NCBI RefSeq assembly: GCF_958979055.1
Contig: NC_084886.1
Span: 4,793,001-4,857,000 of the forward strand
Source of the DNA: Alnus glutinosa
Taxonomy: Eukaryota; Streptophyta; Magnoliopsida; Fagales; Betulaceae
Direction: 5' to 3'
DNA: 64,000 bases
The position numbers were made by a program, and so were the translations under genes. The notes beneath the pieces were generated by a model. That model worked only from the letters and a program-made list of their open reading frames with translations, ran no database searches and was not told the origin of the DNA. Shown here piece by piece: positions 34,370-47,228 of the stretch. Every line of letters starts with the position of its first letter. Position 1 is the first letter of the stretch.

Positions 34370-34680
34370 TATTAAAGAGGCTTTTCTGGAACACCCTGTT
34401 TCACCTCAACAAAAATTTGATTTTCTGATTCTTTTTGGGGAGGCTTCTTTTGCTAATGGCGCAATTCATCGGCTTTATGATGCTCGCGAGATGAGACTAA
34501 TTATGATGCTGAAAAAGATTATTGGACCTTTGATCCTTATGAATTTAGTCCTGGAGGAACTTGTCCGTCCGAGAAATGGATATTGTCTTTTGATATGGTG
34601 GAGGAGAAATGTAGAAGGATCCATCATCCTGATGATTCGTTCCCTGGATAATCTTGACGCACTAAAAGAAGGTAAACACA
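34370..34680 (+). pseudogene. Unidentified coding-like remnant
   Basis: Two frames in succession look like protein: KFDFLILFGEASFANGAIHR (about 34410-34470), then after a frame change DYWTFDPYEFSPGGTCPSEK (about 34518-34577) continuing to DDSFPG and a stop. It ends at a donor-like AAG|GTAAAC near 34672. I do not recognise the family. Confidence 0.3.
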
Positions 34681-34683
34681 ACA

Positions 34684-34686
<3 letters not shown>

Positions 34687-34739
<53 letters not shown>
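34687..34739. repeat. (AT)n microsatellite
   Basis: About 26 AT units. Confidence 0.97.
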
Positions 34740-34740
<1 letters not shown>

Positions 34741-36622
34741 TACCAGGTATATAACGTTTACTGCAATTGTTATTTGTGTGTTTGAATTTGCAAGAGATGG
34801 CTCTCAAGATTTTCGTCATGACCTCCTATCCACCTGTGTAAAAAAGATACCAAAAACTGGGGATAAACAAATAGTCGTACGTCTACACATTCGTATAAAA
34901 AGTTTTAGCGTCAAAACTTCCTGAGAGACAGAAAAATAAAGCTTAGTAATTAAAGCTATATAGGTTCCAACACATTATTATAAAAGGGCTCGGGGGATTG
35001 TTGCAACCACTCCCGATGGCTTCAAGGGTGGTTGGACCCCGCCAATGGCTTGGAAGTGTTCACAACCTCCCTTGATGGTTCATAGTGGTGTGGTTGTGAG
35101 AGCTAAAGGGGGCGGTTAATTGTGCCAAGGGGTGGTCCGGTCATCCCTTTAGTTAGTTTTTATTATATTTTTTGTTTTTTTGAAGCTTACGTGGCAAAAT
35201 TCAGACCATTTATTTTGAAACAAATGTTTGAACTTTTAGAATTGCAGCCCAACAAACAATTCCTCAAAATTACAGGAAAGCTCCATCCTGAATCGACAAC
35301 CTCACTACAGACAAGCTGTAAAGAAAGGCTGCTAAAACCAACAAATCGAAGCTAATCTGCCTCGCTCATTAAATCATGGATCAGATCATGTATCATTCAC
35401 AAGCTTCGAACATGTAGAAATATAAAAGATTTCCTTGGTTCTGTGGAAGCATTTTCCCCAGTTAGCGAGCTTGAGTATCCCAATCAAACCGGCATTAATG
35501 CATGCATAAAATATTCAAGGCAGATCTGAGCTCCAGGTTCAGCTAATTGACCTGCTGACCTGCACTTCCAAATCTCTATTTATTTATTTTACTTATAAAT
35601 TATCTGGGTAAGCGAGAGGTTCTGAATCTCGGAAACAAGAATTTGTACTTTCACCTTCTTTATATATTGACTTCAATTAAGACCCTTCTTGTTTCTTACG
35701 CCTACTACTTTACAAACTGTGATTTGATTATGCAATTCGTACCTTTTTATTTTCTTCTCTATGATATAATGCGGACAAAATGAATGATTATGACTTTAGA
35801 TATTAACCATTATTGCGTTATTCAACCCTTATCTTTCTATTTCTGTTTCCCTTTTGCCTTCTTTAGAAAGGCTCAAGTGAGTGGTCACCATTCTATAAAA
35901 GCTTTCAAATGGTCCTTCCATGCCTGCGGTTAAAGTTGGTATATCTACTAATGTATATGAATTCAAGTGTTTTAAAAAATTTAAATAATATAAAATTATG
36001 TTCACCGTTAGATGTATTAATTTTAAATTCTGATGATGAAATTGATGGAGAGAATCCTTGTCCACATGTGACCTACTTGCTTGAATAGGTGGTCGGGCAA
36101 TCTAAAATTTATTTGAGCAATTAGATCTTACATGATCTCTCTAACAATTTAAAGAGCAAATTGCTAAACATCTCAATCACATTACCCAAGAGATCTTGAA
36201 TTTACATAGTTAAAAAGTATAAAGAGATGAAGGGATTGTAATTCTCTTAAATAATTTGCTCGAATTTTAGAGAATTCGTTCAAGTGAATGTGAGAGACTA
36301 CTTATGAGACTCACTTGACCAAATAAGTGGTTTAACAGTCTAAATTTTATTTAATTAGATAAATCTTATTAAGTTCTTGTCTCTTATAATCCCGTGGGCG
36401 GATTCTCACAAATTCCTGATAGGAGAGGAAATCATATGAGAGAGATGGCTGAAAGCAAGGCATCTACTAATAGGGCAAAGCATAGCCATCCAACACCGAA
36501 AGTCAGATAGCCAATTGAATCCCCGTAAAGGAAAACCACAATCCACGCACCTTCCTCTCTGTTTCACTCCCCAGTAATCAACTTATTAGCTATATCTAGC
36601 TGCTCTCAGTTCTCATATCCTC

Positions 36623-36625
<3 letters not shown>
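34740..36625. other. No gene seen
   Basis: AT-rich. 34980-35150 contains GGGTGGTTGGACCCC-like text of the kind seen near 49.8 and 50.3 kb, so it is probably a repeat fragment. Confidence 0.45.

Positions 36626-36661
<36 letters not shown>
36626..36661. repeat. (CT)n microsatellite in the probable 5' UTR
   Basis: About 18 CT units ending 14 bp before the next start codon; CT-rich leaders are common in plant genes. Confidence 0.95.
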
Positions 36662-36664
<3 letters not shown>

Positions 36665-36675
36665 GTCCTAAGAAT

Positions 36676-37704
36676 ATGAACCTGAGCCATCCTTCCATGA
36701 CATTTCTCTCCTTGGTTCCTCTCTTCTTGCTCCCCTCCTTAATCTCAGCCCAGACCTGCCAAAGAACATGCGGCAAACAAATCCTCAAATATCCATTTGG
36801 CAGTGATCCCGGTTGCGGCGACCCACGCTTCCAACAATACGTCGCTTGCAACCAACAAAGGCTCACTTTAACCACTCACACCGGCTCCTACCCTGTCAGC
36901 ACCATAGACTACACACACCAAGTCATCTACATATCAGATCCTTCCATGTCAACCTGTTCCTGCACACAACCAAGCAAAGGCTTCGGCCTCGACTGGGATG
37001 CGCCCTTCACTTTTCACGACGACACCATCTTTGCCTTATTAGACTGTTCGACCACTTCCTCCCCTATATACACTTCGAATGGCCTAAATACTGAAGGAAA
37101 CGGCTCCAAACCCCTTCTTTGCGCTAACGAGGGGACACCCATTTGCAGTTATTTATACTCTTGCCGGCCTATTAGCACCATCAACCTCCCAATCTCAACC
37201 TGCTGTATTTACGCTCCGATGGATCTTGGGCCGTCGTTTGAAATGGATTTAAAGAAGCTTCAGTGTACTTCATATTCTGGATTTTACAGCTTCAATGGCC
37301 AGGAAGCTAACCCCGAAAACTGGAACTATGGGATAGCACTCAAATATAAGTTCAACGTGAATAATGAATATCCAATCTCGTGTTCTCAATGCGAGAGAAG
37401 TTATGGAGTTTGTGGCTACACTGGAGCATACAATTCGTTTATCTGTAACTGTCCTAATGGGCTCAACATGTCAACGGATTGTTTCTTCACGGCACCCTAT
37501 AACAATGGCTTGAGGCTTCTTCCATGGAAGAATGGTATGATCCCATTGTTTTTTTTTTCTTTTCTTTTCTCTTCCTTTTTGGTTCTTTTCACCTATTGTC
37601 TTTGAAGTTTGATGCTTAAAGTTCCAGTTATTAATTTTGACCTTGTTGCAGGGGCTGGGTTGATCTTTTTTTTGGCATGGTCATTAGTTTGGGTTTTGAT
37701 GTAG
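36676..37704 (+). CDS. Wall-associated receptor kinase-type galacturonan-binding protein (no kinase)
   Basis: Two exons, 36676-37534 and 37652-37704, donor AATG|GTATGA and acceptor GCAG|GGGCTG, in frame to 303 aa. It has a signal peptide (FLSLVPLFLLPSLISAQ), then a GUB_WAK_bind domain (CQRTCGKQILKYPFGSDPGC at about 28-47) and further Cys-rich repeats, ending in a WAK-associated C-terminal module (SCSQCERSYGVCGYTGAYNS, FICNCPNG at about 236-265). The second exon adds only a hydrophobic tail (GLIFFLAWSLVWVLM), so the product is probably GPI- or membrane-anchored, or secreted. There is no kinase domain, so it is not a complete WAKL receptor. Expected partner: pectin (galacturonan) in the cell wall. 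Confidence 0.9.
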
Positions 37705-38263
37705 CTTATGCATGGGATCCTCCGGCCAAATCAAGAATAAAAATTGTAATGCTGGGTTGTGGTCGACTTATTCGCTTAGAAAAATAGCCAATGAAATCCG
37801 GCATCTTCGGGTGGCAGACAAGTGTGCACATTCCACTAGTGGACAGTATTTTCATCTGATGTGTGTATATATACTGCGAAATTTAATGTTTAAATGTGCA
37901 TGTTTATCCCTTGATGAAGTATGCAACACCTTTACCGCATTTGTTTACGCCAAATTTTTAAACACGAAAAGGATTAGAATAGGATAAATTAATCAATGCC
38001 ATCTTATCATTAAATCATCACTGTTTAAGGCTTGCAGAAAGTTTAATTGTGGGGCATCAGCTGAAATGCATTTACAGTACAACTTGTAAAGTAGAGCTTT
38101 AAGCCCGGAGGGATTTCTAAAGAAATAAGATTAAGGAATGAGGTTCCTTCTTAGCACCATGTCCACTAAGAGAGAATCGCTTTCTTGATAATGGTTTTTT
38201 CTTTGTCACGAAAGCGACAGAGAACTTTATACCTACAGCACTTCCCTTGCATCTTTTTACCTT

Positions 38264-38311
<48 letters not shown>

Positions 38312-38592
38312 AAAGCAGAAACATTCATTTTATTCTGCTCCTCTAGTTTTACTAGATTACAAACGACAAACTGTTTATACATGTTTCTGAGTATAAGTAG
38401 CAACCTCGCTCCTCTAGAATTGGCCAGTCTTCAAAAGGATGAAAATGGGGAACAAAGATGAAATAATGAATCAATTTAGAATGAATATCCCCATTATATC
38501 TAACTTAACCCTGACTTGAGTATTTACAGAGGTATACTATAACTGCAAAATTTGTATGGCGAAAAATATCTTTCAAATTGTTTTCATTGATG
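37705..38592. other. Intergenic between convergent genes
   Basis: Contains the 3' UTRs of the two converging genes and a (GA)20 microsatellite at 38269-38308; no other gene seen. Confidence 0.6.
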
Positions 38593-41500
38593 TCATCTCA
38601 TGTTGCAGCACTGGGGTTTTCCTTGATATTGCAATTTGCCCCACATGCATATCATTTGTCTTGGAGATTGGTAATGTGCAGTGTAATAATCTTCGATGCA
38701 CCCAAACTGGCAGAACTTCAAGCTGTGCCGATACTCTACTGTTCTTGAGCTGTTGAACTGCTCCACCCACATTCCCATACTCACGTCTTCCATCTTGAAC
38801 AACTGCACCATGTGGACATCCATCTAATCAATCACGTGTACATGCATACACACATTCGCATGCATATATACATTGAAAGAGAAAGAGAGAGAGAGAGAGA
38901 GAGAGAAGAGATTGGAGAGCAGAACAAAGCAACATACTCTTAATTTCTGCCTTTCAAACTCATATATGATAAACTGTGCTATGTCTGATGATACGATGTA
39001 ACCCGGACCATTTGCATAGGGCGGATAATCTTCCTCTGGCCATTCCTGGCCCCAAAAGAAAAAGACATAACGGTGTAAGGTATGCAGTACTTTTGGGTGA
39101 CAGAATATCATTTAAAACCCATATGTAGATAAGCGCAAGTCAGCTATTACCTAGAAATTCCAATGCAATGCCTATCAGGTAAATAACACATGCCAGGAAG
39201 ATAACCATACAAACAGGGGAGGAACCAGCAATTGAAGTGGGGCGCCAAAACTATAAAAAGACTTTTTTTGGGGGGGAAACAATAAATTTTTGGAGGTCTA
39301 CCTTTTAAAAAATATAATTTTTAAGAGAATTTTTAAAATTTTGGGGGTCTTCAAGTAATAACATGGGTCCGACCCTGCATACAAAGGAATGTTTGGGTGT
39401 CTAATACCTATAAACCAGAAGTAGGACCCCATTTCTAAAGCAGATATGATCTACACCCTATGGTTGCAACAAAATAAATCATCTTTAAATATATGGAAGA
39501 GAACTATATCATTCCAGTACAGAATATTGTCATCCAGCTGTGTGTGGTAAAGCAAATGAAAATAGAAATCAAACATAATTAGAAGTGGCATACACCACCT
39601 TCATTATATTAATTGATCACAAATCCTAACTACTGTATTCAATAAGACTAAATTTACTTATAAAAAAAAAATCCTAACTACTATGTGGTTAAAAAGGAAA
39701 ATACGAATAAAAACCAATAAGCAGTGCTTATTTAAAGTCAGACAAAGACTTCAAAGTGGTAGATCAAGCAACCAAAAGAAAAAAAGCCAACGATCCCTCT
39801 AAGGATTAGAGAAGCCAGGTGGGGGAATTCATACCTCATATGTCACTGCCCATTTTCCATGACGAAGGGGCTTGTGGTGATAGTTCATATTTCCAATATA
39901 AAGGCTTCTGTCTTCATCAACTTTTCTTGCTTCCTTGATCACAGCATCCACCCTAATAAATGTGTCATCATCACACTTCATGATATACTTGGCAGCAACC
40001 GTGCGAACCTGTGGAGAGCCACATACATCGACAATATATAATGCCTAGCAAGAAATTAAAAAAGAAAAAGAACGGCCAACTTTGGGTCTTTTGCCAAGAC
40101 TCACCCCATATTCGCAGATTGCTACAGTCTTCACCACAACAAGATCATAATTATCCAAGTAAGGAACTATAACTATATCACCAAAATACTCGGCTTCTTT
40201 CTTTAGCTCCAGATTTACTTCCTTTCTTCCATGCTGTCAAAATACAAATCTAAAAGCTGTAATAAATATCAAACATGAAGTTATGCATAAATGGCTTCTC
40301 ACTAAAGAACACATCTCTGGCATCTTCACCTACCAGGGCTACAAAAAACCGAGCCACAGCATGAGAGGATTTAATTAACTTGTGCTGCATCCAAGACTTT
40401 CTAACAGCCATTCGCTCAGCAAAATGGTTGCCAGCAGAGAGGATGCCAATGAAAAGCTCCACGTGCCCATCTCGAAGAGGCGGGGCTTTCCATTTAGTAA
40501 CCATCTCAAGATACATCTGAGGTCTGAAACTTGGGTGTGATGTGGGTAAGGAAGCAGCAAATACAGAATCCACATCAATATCCCCATTGACAGAAAGTCC
40601 AGTGGCATCCTCAAGAACAAATCCCTGTGAACATTACAAAATTTTTTAAGATGTCCTGCACTCATTACAATATGAGGGAGCACATATCACAAGGGTACTC
40701 ACAGTGCGATAAGGAAAAGAGTTGACATGCCTCCCATCTGCATTGATATGGTAACCTTCCAAGCCAGCACTCACAGTTAGAACAAATAATTTGCCCTCTG
40801 CAAAAGGGTATGGCCAGTCTATAGACACTGTCTTTGTCCGCCCTATCAGCCTTTTCAACCACCATGTCGCTTTCCATTCTTCTGAGTGATTGTCATCATC
40901 TCGAATCCACTTCTCACATTTCACCTGCCCATCAACTTCATAAAATCCAGTGAATCAGCAAAGGTAAACAATGATGCCCCTTTCAACAGACAGGATTAAT
41001 TAAATGAAAGTTAACTAAGAACTATATAAAGATGCAGAATTCTTCATTCAAGCTGTTTGAAAACCACCCAAAGCTTGTGACCAAGAGAAGAAACCAGGTG
41101 TTACTAAACAAAATCACATCATAGGGTGGGGCGGCAACTTCAGAAGAATCAAGTTTCTACATTCAGGTATAACGACCTAAATTTAAATCGCACTTTGCAT
41201 CCCAAAAACATGGACATCATTGGCTACAAGCCTACAACAAAATAGAATCACATTAACAACAACTTGATACCATAATGCTAAACGTTATGCATCTACCAAC
41301 CTAACCTGCATTTATATCCATGCACTCATTCTAGTAGCAATAAAACACAAACACAGAACAAAAAAAAAGGCCCCGCGCATTCTCTCAAGTTAAAAATCGG
41401 CACAAAAGCCGTTGAAATCAAATCTCTACCTACCAGTTTCTTCATCGGCCCTAGACTTCCACCCCTCGCACCTCAGCGCTGAGCCCCACTGCATCCTATA

Positions 41501-42268
41501 ACACGTGTTCTGCTCGATAACGGGCTTCCCACTCCAATCCCCTTTCAACCTGGGGTTGAAATGCAGAATCTTAGGTGGGTCCTCCCCATCCACCGTCTTC
41601 AGCCCCTGCAACTCAATCATGAACTGCGACACCATCACCGACTCGTCTCCTTCCTTCAACAACGATATCTTCGGATCGTGCTCCGAGTGGGCCCACCGGG
41701 GCCTCCCCACCACCGTAATATGGGACCCCAGCGTCAGCCCGCACGGGATCACCAGCACCCGGTTCCTCCGGTCCCGGAATTCCGACCCGGATAGCGAAAT
41801 CGAATGCGGGCACCGCTCGGACACGTTCTCCGGCTTGGTTTTCGGATTCAGCTCGATCTTCCCGGACTCTAGCTCTTCCCAGAGCTTCTTTCCCACCACC
41901 CAGGCGTGCTTTGCCGCCTTGTGAAGCTGCGAGAACTCGTCCTTACCGGCATTTCCATCGAACAGACTCTCGTTGAAGACCAAGCCCGAAACTTTACTGA
42001 GCTCGCGCATTCGCCGTTCAGGTGTCCGGTACGCCGGCACGTCTTCATCGGCCGGTTCCTCTCCTCTCTCCAGCGCCACGAGCCTCGGCAACGAGTCGCC
42101 AAGAAACCCGAACGCCCCGTCGTCCGGACCCGGCCCGGACCCAGCCCGGAACACCAGGGGGATCTCGAAGCTCATGAAGAGCATGTAAAGAAACACAACG
42201 CCTATCAGAAGTTGAACCAATCTGAGCCGACTCGGCGACGCGAAAGTTTCAAGCTTTGCCCGCTTCAT
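38593..42268 (-). CDS. GALT5: Hydroxyproline O-galactosyltransferase (GT31, GALT5 type)
   Basis: Seven exons in frame, 659 aa: 42268-41434, 40935-40703, 40624-40334, 40233-40105, 40008-39835, 39045-38938, 38802-38593. The start [20 protein letters not shown] is conserved in the family; an upstream in-frame ATG would add 22 residues and is less likely. Type II Golgi protein: one membrane span at about 15-37, a galectin domain at about 165-350, then the GT31 galactosyltransferase domain at about 400-640 with the metal-binding KCDDDTFI (Asp509-511), [17 protein letters not shown] and [12 protein letters not shown]. It adds the first galactose to hydroxyproline of arabinogalactan proteins. Exon 1 is much more GC-rich than its surroundings, which creates open frames on the other strand. 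A (GA)n tract lies in intron 6 (38885-38906). Confidence 0.94.
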
Positions 42269-43102
42269 TGTCCCCCAAGAACCCCAAAATGTCCCACTTG
42301 TTTTCAGGACAATGTGAATGGGTTTGAGAAGCACAGCAATGGCAATGGGTAATGGTCCTTTTCAAATCATGCCACCTTTTCTGTATCAAACCCTAACCCT
42401 AGATTGAAGGGATTAGTCACGAGAGTTCAGCCTGAAGGAGCTCAAATTCACATTATATAAACACACAAAAAATTAGTAAGAAAGTTGCCAAATAAAGGAA
42501 GGTAAAGCGAGCTTCTTTAGGGAAATTCAACAAATTTTGAAAATTCTCTTCCATAAAAGGAAACAAAAACAGAGACAATTGGACCATCGCTATTACGCTT
42601 AAATATTAGTTTAGTAAACGCCACATAACGCAACGACAGCGTTTCAAGCATTTTTACAAGTTAAGTCGCTGTCACGCTATGTTGCTGCTTGCTAGAGTAT
42701 CTTATTATTATTGTCGTTAATTAATTATTTTATGGTTGTCGGGAAAAAAAAATTGAATCTTATTAAAAGAATAAAAGCAGAGGGGGACAAGTGGTCGTGG
42801 AGATCACTCTCCGATTTTATCCTTTCCTACAGGATATGTTGGATTTGTTTATGTTAAGGAATTAAGTTGGTGTGTTAAATTAATATTAAATGGGGAATGC
42901 TTTACAACTCGAATTCGCTGGTTGAGAGTTTGAATTTATATTTAAGGAGGAGTGAGACCGTTGGGGCCCTTGGGCTTGGGTGGGGGGCGTGATTTGAAGG
43001 GGACGGGGTTGGTGGTGGTGTATATTTAAAGTCGTGGCAGATGTCTTTTTCTTTAGATTTTTTCAAATTTAAATATTTGAACATTTCCTTGCTTAACTGG
43101 TA
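42269..43102. other. Upstream region of GALT5, no other gene seen
   Basis: AT-rich with a G-rich patch at about 42955-43020. No domain or repeat recognised. Confidence 0.5.
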
Positions 43103-43320
43103 AGGCCATCTCCAGCAGTTGAAGTTAAAATAGCTACTCAAAAAGTGTCAATCTCTACTTTAACCACTGACTATCTTAAAAACACTCCAACAATAATCTC
43201 TATCCCACTCTTCATTTTCTTAAAATATTATTTTTTAATATTTTTCTTTATTTCTTTATTTCTTTTCGCTTCTCCCTCTCACTCTCCGGTCTCCCCCAAC
43301 CCCAACCCATCTCCCCCAAC

Positions 43321-43716
43321 CGGTCGATCTCTTCCATCCCCATCCCCAACAACCGGCCAACCCCATCAAACCACCCTTGCCCACCCACACCCAAGACCCA
43401 TAACCGATCGATCTCTTCCGTCCCCATCCCAAACAATCGGCCAACCCCATCAAACCCACAACCAAACCACCCTTGCCCACCCACACCCAAGACCCATAAC
43501 CGATCGATCTCTTCCGTCCCCATTCCAAACAATCGGCCAACCCCATCAAACCCACAATCAAACCCACAACCAAACCACCCTTGCCCACCCACACCCAAGA
43601 CCCATAACCGATCGATCTCTTCCGTCCCCATCCCAAACAATCGGCCAACCCCATCAAACCCACAATCAAACCCACAACCAAACCACCCTTGCCCACCCAC
43701 ACCCAAGACCCATAAC
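43321..43716. repeat. Minisatellite, four units of 84, 96, 108 and 108 bp
   Basis: Each unit starts CGRTCGATCTCTTCC and ends CACACCCAAGACCCATAAC. Units grow by insertion of a 12-bp subrepeat (AAACCCACAAYC). All lengths are multiples of 12, so frames stay open on both strands (for example a Pro/His/Thr-rich frame on the plus strand); I do not regard these frames as genes. Confidence 0.95.
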
Positions 43717-44042
43717 CGGTCGATGGTGGCTAGTGCAGTCAAAGGTCCCTTGTCGGTGGTGCGGTTACGAGCCAGAAAGCGAGCTGGTGAGTCCCCTCCA
43801 CGGTCCCATTCGCGCCGATCGACTCGTCGACAGTGCCGAGTAAGCTGGAGAACGATTAGAACGCCTCGCCGGTGGAGAGGGCGAGGCTGAGAGAGGTCGG
43901 AGGTGCGTCCGGGGCGACGAAGCTATTGGCCTTTTCCTTGTCCACTGCTCGTTGGGGATGACGGAGAGACCGATGGAGAGGGACAGAGAGACAAAGAGGG
44001 ATAGGGGGGAGAGAGAAAATATCAATAAAATAGTTTGACTTG

Positions 44043-44080
44043 TGTGAACAGTGAATAGGCAACTCTGCCTATTCACTGTT
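44043..44080. repeat. Perfect 17-bp hairpin with 4-nt loop
   Basis: TGAACAGTGAATAGGCA, loop ACTC, then the exact inverted copy; part of the TIR element. Confidence 0.95.
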
Positions 44081-44639
44081 CAATGTTAGATGAAAATGGT
44101 TACTCTGGCTATTCTGCTGGAGAGCAAAAAAGAGCCAAAATAGTTAGATTTAACCATTTTGGTTAGAATAGCATGTCTGTTGGAGATGCCCTTAAGATAT
44201 GGCAATTCAAATTCATGGATACGATTTGTGTTGGTCGAGTCATGGGTATATGAAGATAGTTAATTTTGATATGATTCGTTTAATTAAATTGATGCAATGA
44301 TACAAGTGGCGTAACTCATTTAATAAACATAATTTTCAACAGCATCGTAGTTTCGTTCAATCAATCTTTGTCACTATCTACATTAATATTTGAGAAAGAA
44401 TTATAAAATATCCAACGCTATAGTAAGTATGCCGATTAGCCCCCAAGTAAATTGTGCAGTACTGTCAATATTTTTATTAAAAAAAAAAACTTAATATTTA
44501 CTTTTAGTATAGTCATTAAAATGTCAGTATTGATATCTTAATAAGAGTACATCAAATTCTAGACCTCAACAGAAGTATAAAAGCAATATTTAACTAAGAT
44601 TTTCTAATATTAAAAGAACATTGCATTATGTAAGACTTA

Positions 44640-44900
44640 TTGCATAGAAATATGGATAAACCACTGTAAATTCTCTGTTACAGGAATAGCAAGATTCTGA
44701 TGTGGACTTAACAAGGCATCAATCCACTTAGAGATATGAAGTTTCCTAAGCACTTCAAACCTGATAGGCCAATAAGAACTTCTCCACAAAATTATGGCGT
44801 ACAAACAATTAAGGAAATGTGAGAAATAGATTCTTGAGTTCCCTTATAGAAAGGGCACATCCAATAGTTTCATACTTTGATGCATTAAAGTTAATTACTT
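44640..44900 (-). mobile_element. LINE zinc-binding-region fragment
   Basis: Minus-strand frame SHFLNCLYAIILWRSSYWPI followed by RKLHISKWIDALLSPHQNL resembles the zf-RVT region of plant LINEs. Isolated, with no tail. Confidence 0.5.
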
Positions 44901-45224
44901 GTGCAAAAATTTAACTAACAATGGTTAATAAAAGTAGCAGGTTGAAAAAGAACCAAAAAGTATTATATATATAGCTTGACGAAGAAGATTCCCAAGAAGG
45001 AAATAATTCCCTTACGAAATCTGACTTTATAGTTGATTCACCTGGTAACCCCCAGTTAAGCACCTTAAGAAAACTCTTCAAGATAGATTGTAAAATACTT
45101 AACCAAGATATTAAGTCTAAAGCTAATCTTGAAAGAATAAAGATTTACCGAGAAAGCCTCAACTTCGAACAAAAGAAAGAAATCTTATCCTGTTGAAAAT
45201 ATGATAAAAATTATAACTAAATAA

Positions 45225-46130
45225 AAATTGGTAAAAGAAGATAACATTGGTGTCTCTTCAAGCCACCCTCCTCTTGAGTCCATAGTTATTAATCACCATA
45301 CGTCAACAATTAAAGCCTTCCCTTTTAGGATTGCTTATGAGAATACTGATTTAAAAGAGGTTATTGAGCAAAATAATTACACCAACCAATACTTAAACTC
45401 TATAGGTAAACAATTGGATAAAATTGAAAAAAAAAAAATTATAATAAGTATATTAAGCAACAGAAGCCTTTAATTAAACTTCCATAGGTAAAACTTGGAA
45501 ATAATCTAAAAGTTAACAAAAATGAGTCTGGTGAGAATATTGAATAAATGCTTAAAGAATTAGTCATAGCAAAACAAGAACAACACAGTACATCTAACAT
45601 TGGCCGTTGCTACTATCCTTGATTCTTCTAATGATTCATCTGAAACAAAGACCATTTCAGAATCTAAATTTGATAACAACATTAAGCAAATTGAGAAAGC
45701 ATTCACGGGTTTAGAGCCAAAAAGAATGCGTGAGTCCAAATTTCCTCCTACAAGCCTTACAAAAAATTGGTATCCTAAGCCAACCCTTCCGGATATTCAA
45801 TTTGAGGAAATAAATTTTCAATGCCAGCTTTCAGTGTCTACAGATAAACTATATGAATTGAATATCGATGGTTTATCAGAACAACAGATTATGGATAAGT
45901 TGACACATATGACCATGGTCGCAAATAGCTACGCTACCAACCATGGTTTAAGCCAACCAAAAGTTGTTAACCTTTTGGTTTAAGGTTTCACAAGTACCTT
46001 ACAAGCTTAGTGGGAAAAAATCCCACTGAAGAGTCAAAAGACAGCATAAAGTATGCTGTTAAAACCGACCCCGAAGGAAATCATATATTCAATGAAGCAA
46101 TTGGATTAGGATTTTGATAACAGCTTAAAA
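45225..46130 (+). mobile_element. Endogenous pararetrovirus (Caulimoviridae) fossil, capsid-region piece
   Basis: The frame at 45600-45983 has the conserved plant endogenous caulimovirid text NWYPKPTLPDIQFEE and LYELNIDGLSEQQIMDKLTH, from the coat-protein part of the polyprotein. Sequence past 45990 matches, in opposite orientation, the left part of the fossil at 47500-48290. Broken and partial; old. Confidence 0.6.
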
Positions 46131-47228
46131 GTGTTTATTTTCTATATTAAAATAAGTATTATCATATTTATTATAATTTAATTATTGCATTTTATATTTA
46201 ATTGTGGAATATTGTTCAAATATTAATATTAAAATTAAATGATATATTAATGCAATAAATTGTGTTATGTAGGAATTACAAAAGAAATCAAAGAGTAAAA
46301 GCTAAGAGATGGGTCAAAAGAAGAAGTATATCCTATGCTCAAGATAGAGTCCAATATGTAATATAAGTAGAGGTGAAAGCAAACTGTTGGACCCACGAAT
46401 TGGAAAAACATTATAATACTAATACATGACAAAATCAATAAGAAAAAAGTGTATTTGGCTTATAAAAAGAAGAAGCATAGTTTTATTTCAAGTGTAAAAA
46501 AGAGACATGGAACAAAGAGAAGACTGAAATTCTTAGAGTTGTACGAATCCCAAAAGAAGAATGACTCTTATCTTTATAAGAGAAGCAACACGGCAACAAA
46601 CAAGGGATTCAAAAATTGCAGAAAAAGAGAATAAGACATTCAGCTCCAGATCGAAGAAGACAGCGACGACGGTTCAAGATTTGTTTTTATTTTCTTCTTA
46701 GTTATTTTATTTTGCTAGCATAATGTTTAGGATTTTAATGAGGAAATTTATTTACGTAATCATGTCTAACTAAATCTCAAGCTGAGGCCAGGGGTGAAAC
46801 ATTTAATAAGATTGTAGTATTTATTTTCCAAATCTTTTATAGATTTTAATGTATGATCTTTTTAATTGATTACATGATTTATTCATAGAAAAATGTTTTT
46901 ATTCTGCAAAATTCCTTGATTCATTGTTAACTACGGGTACAATGAATGCTTTGAATTTCATGCGAATCAAGAGAAAATATTTTCTCTTGATATTCACTGA
47001 TCTATTTTTCGATTGTCACATGAATTGTGAAATAAATATTATAATTTTGTTAAAAGTAAAACCCCAATGCCTTAGCAATTTCTTTTAATTGTTATTTCCG
47101 TTATATATTTTATTTGCATCATTCAACTAAATCATATGTCATGACTTTTTTCTTAATTTTTTTTTTTAGTGTTATTTGTTTCCCAAATCCCAGTGGTTCA
47201 ACACTTGGACTTCTGAGAATTACTACGG
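46131..47228. other. AT-rich noncoding stretch between the two pararetrovirus pieces
   Basis: No coding domain. The end (CCCAAATCCCAGTGGTTCAA, 47192-47211) recalls noncoding regions of plant retroelements, so this may belong to the same fossil or to another LTR element. Confidence 0.35.

Larger units (their letters stand above)
43103..44192. mobile_element. TIR DNA element about 1.1 kb, carrying a minisatellite
   Basis: The ends AGGCCATCTCCAGCAGTTGA and TCTGTTGGAGATGCCCT are inverted and belong to the common plant family with GGGCATCTCCAACAG ends. The AT-rich subterminal parts also pair loosely (TTAAAATAGCTACTC against AACTATTTTGGCTC). The target duplication is short (TA, or TAA/TTA read in opposite senses), so Harbinger-like and Mariner-like origins both fit. 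The middle holds the minisatellite 43321-43716, a GC-rich stretch of unknown origin (43720-43960) and a perfect hairpin (44043-44080). No transposase. Confidence 0.7.

Noticed and set aside
37712-37987. 91-codon frame after the WAK-type gene
   Set aside because: It lies in the probable 3' UTR, with no domain and no splice support.
41505-42352. Plus-strand open frames of 139 and 148 codons
   Set aside because: Shadows of the GC-rich first exon of the GALT5 gene on the opposite strand.
43321-43716. CRISPR-like array
   Set aside because: Plant nuclear DNA; units are contiguous with no unique spacers, so it is a minisatellite.
43145-43843. Long open frames (232, 164 and 148 codons on both strands) in the minisatellite
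   Set aside because: They arise from repeat units whose lengths are multiples of three inside a TIR element; no domain, no splice context, both strands open.
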